From: HGW-17 sp938004375
GTDB lineage: Bacteria; Myxococcota_A; Polyangia; HGW-17
Direction of reading: 5' to 3'
DNA: 7,301 nt
NCBI GenBank assembly: GCA_036802685.1
Contig: DAIRVS010000182.1
Coordinates: forward strand, 1 to 7,301
Shown here: positions 1-5,713 of the stretch, one piece after another
How the letters are laid out: every line of letters begins with the position of its first letter
Numbering within the stretch: the stretch's first letter is position 1
Position numbers and translations under genes: made by a program
The notes under the pieces: generated by a model
The model's database searches: none
What the model was told of the DNA's origin: nothing
The model's input: only the letters and a program-made list of their open reading frames with translations

Positions 1-338
1 GGGGGACGCCGGCCCGGCATCGAGGACCCTCTTTCACTCGCTGCGTCAGACGGCCGAGGCCGGAAATCCCCCCGACACCCCCCTGCTAGGCTTCGACGAT
101 AAACGCGTGATGCATTTGTTGTACGGGCTTGTGAAGAGGAATGAACCCATCTCATCTCTCCGACCTCATCGGTATTGCGTTCCGGCCTGCGGTACCCACC
201 GACTGCTGTGGTTTGGGTAAAGAGATGCACCTTGAGCATGTCGCAACAGCAAACCAGGGGGGTGTCGGGGGGATTTCCGGCCTCGGCCGTCCCAAAGAAC
301 GAGGGAGGCACCCTTTACACGCCGGGCCGGCGTCCCCC
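1..338. repeat. long interrupted inverted repeat (two inverted copies of one sequence)
   Basis: Bases 49-85 are the exact reverse complement of 255-291 (37 of 37), and bases 1-18 are the exact reverse complement of 321-338 (18 of 18). Between these blocks, 19-48 (30 bases) and 292-320 (29 bases) have diverged and share only short patches. The space between the arms, 86-254, is 169 bases. The left arm starts at the window edge, so the repeat may extend further left. This arrangement fits two copies of a repeated element inserted head to head, the ends of a small non-autonomous transposon, or one very large RNA hairpin. No transposase gene is recognisable in the window. Confidence 0.85.
2..220 (+). 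CDS. possible 3' end of an unrecognised gene or gene remnant
   Basis: A plus-strand frame is open from the window edge to TAA at 218-220, giving 72 codons with no start visible. The predicted tail contains TAEAGNPPDTPLLGFDDKRV and ends in HRLLWFG. I do not recognise a family. Its first half overlaps the left arm of the inverted repeat, and the other arm encodes the same TAEAGNPPDTPL stretch on the minus strand. Third-position GC is clearly lower than in the four large genes, especially after about position 140. It would converge on the operon's terminator. It may be a real C-terminus, a decayed gene inside a repeat, or a chance open frame. Confidence 0.2.
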   Translation, partial: GDAGPASRTLFHSLRQTAEAGNPPDTPLLGFDDKRVMHLLYGLVKRNEPISSLRPHRYCVPACGTHRLLWFG

Positions 339-349
339 TGACCTGGAGG

Positions 350-370
350 TCCGGAGGCTGCGCCTCCGGA
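350..370. repeat. perfect 9-bp hairpin beside the inverted repeat
   Basis: TCCGGAGGC at 350-358 pairs with GCCTCCGGA at 362-370 around a three-base loop TGC. Directly before it, GACCT/AGGTC at 340-344 and 347-351 forms a second small dyad that overlaps the first by two bases. The element lies 12 bases outside the right arm of the long inverted repeat and may be part of the same repeated unit. There is no T-run on either side. Confidence 0.65.
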
Positions 371-456
371 AAGAAATGATAGAATAAAAGCAAAGACATA
401 CGTCCGATTCCAGGCGAAAGAGAATAACCAAGAAGACCGAGAAACCGTCGGTGATG

Positions 457-486
457 ACCGGGCGTGGCGGTTTGGCCAGGCCCGGT
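457..486. repeat. intergenic hairpin, 7 + 4 base pairs
   Basis: ACCGGGC at 457-463 pairs perfectly with GCCCGGT at 480-486. After a single G/G mismatch, TGGC at 465-468 pairs with GCCA at 475-478, leaving a six-base loop. No T-run follows closely on either strand, so it is not a standard intrinsic terminator. A REP-like extragenic element or an RNA 3'-end stabiliser is possible. Confidence 0.6.
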
Positions 487-499
487 GAGCGGGAAGCAT

Positions 500-527
500 A
501 GAGAAGAGAAGAGAAGAGAAGAAAAGG
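500..527. repeat. (GAGAA)4 tandem repeat in a 28-base homopurine tract
   Basis: The plus strand carries four exact copies of GAGAA at 501-520, followed by GAAAAGG. All 28 bases from 500 to 527 are purines. On the transcribed minus strand this is an unstructured C/T tract right behind the terminator stem. It may help termination (as a poor-quality U-tract or a Rho-binding stretch), or may simply be a slippage-prone simple repeat. Confidence 0.85.
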
Positions 528-544
528 CGGCCCCGAGTGGCCGC
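521..544 (-). terminator. candidate intrinsic terminator of the operon
   Basis: Just after the binding-protein stop codon the minus strand forms GCGGCC (544-539), loop ACTCGG, GGCCGC (532-527), then CCTTTTCTTC. The six-pair stem is all G-C and the T-rich run begins directly after it. The run is short and is continued by a 20-base TTCTC repeat tract. A competing five-pair stem GAGTG/CACTC uses overlapping bases. The position and orientation fit the end of the three-gene transcript. Confidence 0.55.
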
Positions 545-557
545 ACTCCAAAAAACG

Positions 558-1427
558 CTACTTCGGCAGGACCCAGAAATGATCGACGAGGGGGCTCTCC
601 TCGTAGGTGCCCGCGAAGGGCTTGAGGAAGCCGCGGAACTGGAACCGCATGACGGCGGGCTGGGCCGACAGGAACTTGGCGGTGGAGCGCCCGAAAGCCA
701 CTCCGCCGGCCGCGGCCGGCCCCATGCCGCCGATGGCCCCGGAGCCGACCGAGGCGATGGCGGCCTGCACCTTGGCCACGATGTCGGCCGGGATCTTGGC
801 GTTGATCAGCACGAAGGAGGCGTTGGGCACGGACCCCACGCTGAAGACCAGGTTCAGGCCCGCGGCCAGCGCGGTGGGGGCGAACACGGCGTCACCGCCG
901 CCGGTCTGCACCGCGGAGACCGCCGCCGCGATGTCGGGGACGTTCTTCACCGCGGAGAAGAACTGGGTGACGTTGACCTCGCCGCCGAGCATGCCCTCGG
1001 CGAAGGAGGTGTTGCCGCCGAACGTCGGCATGACCAGCACCTTCCCCTTGAGGGACTGGAAGTTGCCGCCGGCCTTGGCGTAGAGCCCCCAGGGCGCGCG
1101 CGGACCGCCGCCGTACAGCGAGGTGGCCAGCACGCGCCACTTGTTGCCGCGGGCCAGGTAGATGCCGTCCACGATGGCGAAGTCCAACTGGCCGGCGGCC
1201 CCCGCGAAGGCCCCCTCGGCCGCGTAGGCGTTGCCGGTGCAGGGGATCTTCAGCGTGGAGGACATCACGTTCTCCACGCTCTTGATGTAGCTCCACCGGT
1301 CGGAGTTGGAGGCGAACGCCGCGTTGGGCGCGTAGATGCCGAAGCGCAGTTTGGCGGGCGGGTTCTGGGCCCAGGCGGCGCCGGCGAACTGGAACACGAG
1401 AAGGGTCAGGATGAAAAGGCGTCTCAC
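558..1427 (-). CDS. PhnD-like periplasmic substrate-binding protein, no transporter nearby
   Basis: The product has 289 residues, starts at GTG, and carries a signal peptide (MRRLFILTLLVFQFAGAAWA, cut before QN). The mature part resembles the phosphonate/phosphate-type binding fold of PhnD and related proteins. It opens with a strand, KLRFGIYAPN. DFAIVDGIYLARGNKWRVLA at 82-101 corresponds to the family's D-(L/V)-A core followed by a tyrosine helix. KGKVLVMPTFGGNTSFAEGM at 127-146 is the usual position of the ligand-contact loop, and GGGDAVFAPTALAA at 176-189 matches the family's G-x-x-D-A segment. A glycine/alanine-rich stretch at 225-246 is unusual. ABC-type binding proteins normally sit beside permease and ATPase genes, but none is visible and the gene ends the operon at TAG 560-558. 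It may therefore present ligand to the sensor phosphatase or work with the TPR protein rather than feed a transporter. The fold is likely; the ligand is not predictable. A TRAP/TAXI-type binding protein is an alternative. Confidence 0.82.
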   Translation of the reverse strand: MRRLFILTLLVFQFAGAAWAQNPPAKLRFGIYAPNAAFASNSDRWSYIKSVENVMSSTLKIPCTGNAYAAEGAFAGAAGQLDFAIVDGIYLARGNKWRVLATSLYGGGPRAPWGLYAKAGGNFQSLKGKVLVMPTFGGNTSFAEGMLGGEVNVTQFFSAVKNVPDIAAAVSAVQTGGGDAVFAPTALAAGLNLVFSVGSVPNASFVLINAKIPADIVAKVQAAIASVGSGAIGGMGPAAAGGVAFGRSTAKFLSAQPAVMRFQFRGFLKPFAGTYEESPLVDHFWVLPK

Positions 1428-1431
1428 GTCG

Positions 1432-1437
1432 CACCTC
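1432..1437 (-). promoter_or_regulatory. ribosome binding site supporting a GTG start
   Basis: GAGGTG on the minus strand ends four bases before the GTG at 1427-1425. It lies wholly within the 15-bp gap after the TPR stop codon. With the signal peptide that begins directly at this GTG, it supports the non-ATG start of the binding-protein gene. Confidence 0.7.
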
Positions 1438-1442
1438 GATGG

Positions 1443-3890
1443 TTACTGCAGGTTGAACAACTTCTGCTTGAACTCCAGGCGGGTCTTGCTCTCGGGGCCG
1501 CCCAGGCCGGCGCCGACGCAGATCTTCAGCCACTTCACGGAGTTGGGCGCGTCCCCGGTGTTGTGATAGTGGGAGCCCAGGTTGCACGCGGCCTGGGGAG
1601 TGTTCATCTGAGACCACACACCGACGGCCTCGCCCTGCTGGCCGGCCTGGTAGAGGGCCAGGCCGTAGTTGAGCATGGTCGGGGCGTCCAGGGTGCCCTT
1701 GGGGATGAGGTTGAAGAAGTTCAGCGCGGCCTGGGACTTGCCGGCGGCCAGCATCTGGGAGCCGTCGATGGCGTCGCAGGAGCGCAGGAAGGCGTAGACC
1801 TGGTTCTTGATCTCGGCGGGAGCCCGGTCCACCACGGCGCGGAAGTCGCGGCGGGCGACGTCGAGCCGGTTCTGGCGGTAGGCGATGTAGGCCCGCAGCA
1901 GGTCGGGACCGAAGGTGTCATAGGGCGGCTTGAACAGGTTGGCGATGGGGCCGGCCTTGCCCAGCGCGGCGATCATCGTCTCGGCCTCCTTGTACTTGCC
2001 CTGCTCCACGTTGGCCATCGCCTTGAGGAACTGCATCTGCCGGTCCTCGTCCTTGGTCAGCGTGACCTTCTTGTAGTTCGAGATGGACTCCAGGTCGTCC
2101 AGGGCCTCCTTGCCCCGGCCGTCGGCCAGGCGGGCGGCGGCCCGGGCGATGAGCGAGCGCACCAGGTTCATCTCGATGAGCGCGGCCAGCTTGGGCTCGG
2201 CCAGCGCGTTGCCCAGGGCGTCGGTAAACATGGCGACCGCGCGTTCCAGATCCTCGGAGAGCGCGAGGGCGGTGCCCAGATCCATCTCGACGCGGGCCTG
2301 CACGTCGGTGGACAGACGGCGGGCGCGGTTGCGCGCGTCGGTGAGCAGGGCGACGGCCTCCTCGAGCTTGCCCATGGAAAGAAGCGCGCTGCCCTTGAGG
2401 CGGATGAAGTAGAAGTCGGTGGGGGCGAGGTCCAGACCCTGGTTCAGGAGCGCCAGCGCCTCGCCGTGCTTCTTCTGCATCAGGTGGAGGATGGCCAGGT
2501 TGCGCAGGAGGCGCAGATCCTTTGGACGGAGTTTCTGGCCCTCGGACATGAGCCCGGTGGCCTTCGCCACGTCCCCGCCCACCACGGCCTGATACGCCAG
2601 GTCGAGGATGGCGGTCACCAGGTGATCGGCGTCGGCCTCGTGGTCGGGCCGAAGGGCCAGCGCCTTCTTTAGAATCCCATAGGCCTGATCGGACTTGCCC
2701 GAGCGCAGCGCGGCCAGCCCATAGATACTCAAATAGGGGGCCGAGTCCTCCTGCGGGGCTTTCTCCAGCAGGGCCAGCGCCTCGGCGGCCCGGCGGTCCT
2801 GGATGTAGGCGTAGGCCAGCGGGAGGAGGATGCGGACGTCCTGCGGCCACTTCTCCAGCGCGGGCGCGAGGGTGGCGATGGCGGGGACGAACTGGTTGAG
2901 CTGGATCTGGGAGACGGCGGTCTTGACGTAGTAGGCCTGCTCGGCGGGGTTGAGCTTCAGGGCGCGCTGGTAGGACCGCACGGCGTCCTCGCGCTTGCCG
3001 GTGGCGTACAGGATGTCCCCCATGACCTGGTGACCCTCGGGGTCCGCGGGCCGGAAGGTCAGGTATCGGCGCATGGTGGACAGCGAGGCGTCCCGGTTGC
3101 CCGAGTGCAGAAGCGAGATCGCGAGCCCGATGAGCACGCGGGGCTTCTTTTGGCCGAAGGAGGCCACGCGCTTGAAGTACGGCACCGCCTCGGCGTAGCG
3201 GCCCAATTGACGCAGGGCCTCGGCCTTGCACCACAGGGCCGACGAGTACCGGTTGTTCATCTTGAGGGCCTCCTCGCAGGCGGCCAGGGCCTCGGCGGCG
3301 CGGCGGGCGCGCAGCTCGAGCTCGCCGACACGGAAGAGCACCAGGTAGTCCACGTCCTTGCGCAGGGCGGCAGGCCGGTACTTGAGGAAGGCGCGGTAGG
3401 AGGCCAGCGCGCGGGCGTCGGCCCCGGTCTTCTGGTAGTAGATGCCCAGGCCGATCTTGCGCAGGGGCTCGTAATAGGCCAGGAACAGCCCGGGCTTCGC
3501 GGCCACGGCCTTCTCGAGCAGGGCGGAGCCCTCGGGCACGCGGTTGATCATCTGGTAGGACAGGCCCGTCCACAACTGGAGCTCGGGGGCGCCGGGGTTC
3601 GCCTTCAGACCCTCCTCACCGATGGTGATGGCCCGCGGGTACTGGCCCTCGGTGTAGTAGATCGAGGCCAGCTTCTCCCAGGCCGGCACGAGGGAGTTGT
3701 CCAGCTCGGTGGCGCGCTGGAACCGCCGCTTCGCCTCGGCGAAGTCGCCGGCGTCGGAGGCCTTGTCGCCCTTCTTCAACTGGTCCAGGGCTTCGCGCAT
3801 GTTGCCGGAGGTCGCCTGACCGCGGGCCGGACCCGCGTACAGGGTGAGTGCGAACAGACTCAGAACGACAGAAAGGAAGTGGGTTCTCAT
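1443..3890 (-). CDS. exported protein made of tandem TPR repeats
   Basis: This 815-residue protein starts with a Sec signal peptide (MRTHFLSVVLSLFALTLYAG, likely cut at ARG-QA around residue 24) and has no lipobox, so it should be soluble outside the cytoplasmic membrane. From about residue 30 onward almost everything reads as helix pairs of ~34 residues with the TPR pattern, for example GDILYATGKREDAVRSYQRA and GSALLSMGKLEEAVALLTDA. I count roughly 17 to 19 repeats, clearest in the N-terminal two thirds and more degenerate near the end. The C-terminal stretch has CNLGSHYHNTGD and KICVGAG, two cysteines ~25 residues apart that might form a disulfide. TPR superhelices bind proteins or peptides, so a scaffold or assembly role is likely; no enzymatic motif is seen. 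The gene lies 19 bp after the phosphatase and 15 bp before the binding-protein gene, which suggests co-transcription and perhaps a shared complex. The partner is not known. An in-frame GTG at 3908 is a less likely start. Confidence 0.93.
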   Translation of the reverse strand: MRTHFLSVVLSLFALTLYAGPARGQATSGNMREALDQLKKGDKASDAGDFAEAKRRFQRATELDNSLVPAWEKLASIYYTEGQYPRAITIGEEGLKANPGAPELQLWTGLSYQMINRVPEGSALLEKAVAAKPGLFLAYYEPLRKIGLGIYYQKTGADARALASYRAFLKYRPAALRKDVDYLVLFRVGELELRARRAAEALAACEEALKMNNRYSSALWCKAEALRQLGRYAEAVPYFKRVASFGQKKPRVLIGLAISLLHSGNRDASLSTMRRYLTFRPADPEGHQVMGDILYATGKREDAVRSYQRALKLNPAEQAYYVKTAVSQIQLNQFVPAIATLAPALEKWPQDVRILLPLAYAYIQDRRAAEALALLEKAPQEDSAPYLSIYGLAALRSGKSDQAYGILKKALALRPDHEADADHLVTAILDLAYQAVVGGDVAKATGLMSEGQKLRPKDLRLLRNLAILHLMQKKHGEALALLNQGLDLAPTDFYFIRLKGSALLSMGKLEEAVALLTDARNRARRLSTDVQARVEMDLGTALALSEDLERAVAMFTDALGNALAEPKLAALIEMNLVRSLIARAAARLADGRGKEALDDLESISNYKKVTLTKDEDRQMQFLKAMANVEQGKYKEAETMIAALGKAGPIANLFKPPYDTFGPDLLRAYIAYRQNRLDVARRDFRAVVDRAPAEIKNQVYAFLRSCDAIDGSQMLAAGKSQAALNFFNLIPKGTLDAPTMLNYGLALYQAGQQGEAVGVWSQMNTPQAACNLGSHYHNTGDAPNSVKWLKICVGAGLGGPESKTRLEFKQKLFNLQ

Positions 3891-3895
3891 GGCAG

Positions 3896-3899
3896 CTCC
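3896..3899 (-). promoter_or_regulatory. ribosome binding site deciding the TPR gene start
   Basis: GGAG on the minus strand sits five bases before the ATG at 3890-3888. The alternative in-frame GTG at 3908 has no such motif before it and would put six extra residues ahead of the signal peptide. The ATG is therefore preferred. Confidence 0.7.
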
Positions 3900-3909
3900 G
3901 TGCCTCACG

Positions 3910-5616
3910 TTACTGGGTGATGCGGCCCAGGATCAGGGTATGGTCATCCTGATGGGGCACGCCGGCGTAGAACGCCTCGGCGTCGTCGATAATCTTCTTG
4001 AGGGAGGCTTCGAGCCCCAGGGCGTTGGCCTCCTTGATGCTCTTGCGGAAGCGCTTGTCGCCGTACTCGGAGCCCTCCTGGTTCACGTCCTCGATGATGC
4101 CGTCCGTGTACCACACGATGAGGTCGCCGGGCAGCAGATCGATGTCCTTGATTTCGTATTTGGCGGCAGCCGGCTCGCCGAGCCGCGGACCCCGCGCCAT
4201 CAACTGGATGAACTTGTCCTCGGCCGGCCGGTACAGGTAGGGGAAGTTGTGCCCCGCGTTCACGAACTTCATGTTCTTCTTGGCCGGATCGATGATCGAG
4301 ACGAAGCAGGTCATGAAGAACTGGCCCTTGCCGGAGGCCGCGATGGAGTTGTTCAGGATGTTGGCGAACTGATCCAGGTCGGGGATCAGGTCCTCGATCG
4401 CCAGGATCGTGTCGCACGCGCTCTTGGCGGCGGCGGTGATCATGGCCGCGGGCACGCCGTGGCCGGTGACGTCGCCGATGACGACCATCAGCCGGTCCCC
4501 GCTGATCTTGTAGAAGGACCACCAGTCGCCGCCGGTCTCGGAGGCTGAGAGGAAGTGCCCGGCGAGGGTGAGCGTGGGGAACTCGTGGAGGCCCGACGCC
4601 GGCACCAGGGAGTCCTGAATGGTCTTGGCGACCTCGAGTTCCTTGGCCATCACCGCCTTCTTCTCGCTCTCGGAGAGCAGGATGACCAGGTTCTCGGCCA
4701 TGAAGTTGAAGCCGTCACCGAGCACCTCGATCTCGTCGTGAGTCTTGATTCTCACGCGGTGGGCGAGATCGCCGTGGGCGAAGGTGGCGACCGAGCGCAC
4801 CAGGCTCTTGATCGGGCGCGTGATGCGCAGGCCCTGGAAGACCGAGAACAGGACGCCCAGGAGCAGCAGGATGCCGCCGAGCTGCACCAGGTTCTTGAAG
4901 GTCTCCCCCTTGCTCTTCTTGAGGGCGGCGGCCAGCGTCTTCTCGTAATCCTTGAGCGCGCGCAGGTTGTACAGCATGGCGACGCTGCCGACATAGCGGC
5001 CTTCTTCAATGATGGCCCCCACAAACAGCATGCGCTCCTCGCCGCTCTTGGCCGTCACGGTCACGCCGGTGACGGACTTGACGCGCACGTCGAGGCCCTC
5101 GGGCAGCCCCGAGGGGGGGTTCTTCGTGCCCGTGGGGAGCTTCGCTTCCTCGGAGTCACGCTTGGTGAGCACGTCGGAGAAGGGAAACTCGGTGAAGTTG
5201 ACCTCGAGCTTGCCGGTGAAGGTCGGATCGCCCACCAGGTACACCTTGTCCTCGCGCAGGATCTTCGCGGTGGGGTACCGGTTGTCGTAGTAGGCGGCCA
5301 GGTAGCCGTTCTCGTTGAACACGGTGATCACGTCGAGTTGGGCGTCCTCGCGGCCGATGGGCGGGATGGCGTCCATGAGCTCTTGCAGTTGGTCGAGCTT
5401 GAGGAAGGGCGCGGACAGCCGCTGCAGCGAGAAGAGCTGGGCCCGGCCGGCCCGTTGGATGTTCTCGATGTAGCTTTTGCGCTGCTCGGCGCCGGTCTGC
5501 TTGAAGATGACCTCCAGCCGCTGGGAGCTCAGGTATCCGAAGCCGCCGAGCAGGAGGATGATGGTGAAAATCGTGCCGAAGATGATTCGCCAGGCAATGG
5601 AAATTCGAATGGCCAT
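3910..5616 (-). CDS. membrane sensor serine phosphatase, HAMP plus SpoIIE/PP2C domain
   Basis: The product has 568 residues. A first membrane segment at about 7-29 is followed by a ~210-residue extracytoplasmic region with a Cache-like strand (ITVFNENGYLAAYYDN, 97-112). A second membrane segment lies at about 242-263, HAMP at about 264-312 (RITRPIKSLV, then DEIEVLGDGFNFM), a short helix (ELEVAKTIQDSLVP) and a SpoIIE-type PP2C domain at about 345-566. Putative metal-binding aspartates are all present: GGDWW (D364), GDVTGHG (D382), WYTDG (D505) and DDHT (D557/D558); NAGHN is at 453-457. Enzymes of this family (RsbU, RsbP, SpoIIE) dephosphorylate a serine on STAS-domain anti-anti-sigma factors, so an extracellular cue is probably turned into release of a sigma factor or a similar partner switch. 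No STAS or anti-sigma gene is in the window, so the substrate is unknown. It is first in a tight group: the TPR gene begins 19 bp after its TAA. Catalytic activity is predicted intact; the input signal is unknown. Confidence 0.95.
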   Translation of the reverse strand: MAIRISIAWRIIFGTIFTIILLLGGFGYLSSQRLEVIFKQTGAEQRKSYIENIQRAGRAQLFSLQRLSAPFLKLDQLQELMDAIPPIGREDAQLDVITVFNENGYLAAYYDNRYPTAKILREDKVYLVGDPTFTGKLEVNFTEFPFSDVLTKRDSEEAKLPTGTKNPPSGLPEGLDVRVKSVTGVTVTAKSGEERMLFVGAIIEEGRYVGSVAMLYNLRALKDYEKTLAAALKKSKGETFKNLVQLGGILLLLGVLFSVFQGLRITRPIKSLVRSVATFAHGDLAHRVRIKTHDEIEVLGDGFNFMAENLVILLSESEKKAVMAKELEVAKTIQDSLVPASGLHEFPTLTLAGHFLSASETGGDWWSFYKISGDRLMVVIGDVTGHGVPAAMITAAAKSACDTILAIEDLIPDLDQFANILNNSIAASGKGQFFMTCFVSIIDPAKKNMKFVNAGHNFPYLYRPAEDKFIQLMARGPRLGEPAAAKYEIKDIDLLPGDLIVWYTDGIIEDVNQEGSEYGDKRFRKSIKEANALGLEASLKKIIDDAEAFYAGVPHQDDHTLILGRITQ

Positions 5617-5620
5617 TTTG

Positions 5621-5630
5621 CACCTTTCTT
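5621..5630 (-). promoter_or_regulatory. ribosome binding site of the phosphatase gene
   Basis: The minus strand reads AAGAAAGGTG ending four bases before the ATG at 5616. This is a good purine-rich Shine-Dalgarno match and supports that start, as does the membrane segment that begins at residue 7 of the product. Confidence 0.7.
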
Positions 5631-5637
5631 TCGCAGG

Positions 5638-5666
5638 ATGTTACTCAAACAGCCCCGGAAATCCAA
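5638..5666 (-). promoter_or_regulatory. candidate sigma70-type promoter for the phosphatase operon
   Basis: On the minus strand a TTGGAT box (5666-5661) and a TAACAT box (5643-5638) are separated by exactly 17 bases. They match the consensus at 3 of 6 and 4 of 6 positions. They lie in the 97-bp spacer between ftsK and the phosphatase gene, which is visibly AT-richer than the flanking genes. A start site about 7 bases past the -10 box would leave a leader of only ~14 bases, which still includes the ribosome binding site. This is a pattern match only; the genes could also be read through from ftsK. Confidence 0.35.
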
Positions 5667-5713
5667 GGAAAATCTATGAGAAAATGCAGTCTGGAAGGCA
5701 AAGAAATGGGGGA

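Larger units (their letters stand above)
342..557. other. gene-free region downstream of the operon
   Basis: This stretch, where the minus-strand operon ends, has no frame with convincing codon bias, start site or protein motif. It holds the hairpins at 350-370 and 457-486, a weaker five-pair stem at 436-440/448-452, the purine repeat and the probable terminator. Bases 370-440 are AT-richer than the rest of the window, with purine-rich runs. Confidence 0.6.

Noticed and set aside
1..338. A retron or diversity-generating retroelement as explanation of the inverted repeat.
   Set aside because: No reverse transcriptase is present in the window, and the differences between arms are not limited to adenine sites.
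1..338. A CRISPR array in the first 340 bases.
   Set aside because: The repeats are inverted, not direct, there are only two, and no regular spacers occur.
350..370. An intrinsic terminator at the 9-bp hairpin.
   Set aside because: Neither strand has a T-run after the stem.
141..387. Plus-strand frames starting at ATG 141 and ATG 175.
   Set aside because: They run through the loop and right arm of the inverted repeat, have no properly spaced ribosome binding site, no recognised motif and no codon bias like the neighbouring genes.
537..2672. A 711-codon open frame on the plus strand, antisense to the binding protein and TPR genes.
   Set aside because: It is dominated by Gly, Ala, Val, Leu, Glu, Arg, Gln and His, as expected from the antisense of GC-rich third positions. 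It has no domain pattern, while the opposite strand encodes proteins with signal peptides and clear family motifs.
1918..3573. A 551-codon minus-strand frame within the TPR gene in another phase.
   Set aside because: It is Arg/Gly/Pro-rich as expected from a shifted GC-rich frame, and the overlapping frame has regular TPR repeats.
3891..3908. An upstream GTG start for the TPR protein.
   Set aside because: There is no ribosome binding site before it, whereas the ATG at 3890 has GGAG five bases upstream and starts the signal peptide directly.
4555..5679. A 374-codon plus-strand frame opposite the phosphatase gene.
   Set aside because: It has the same antisense composition, and the opposite strand carries an intact HAMP plus PP2C protein.
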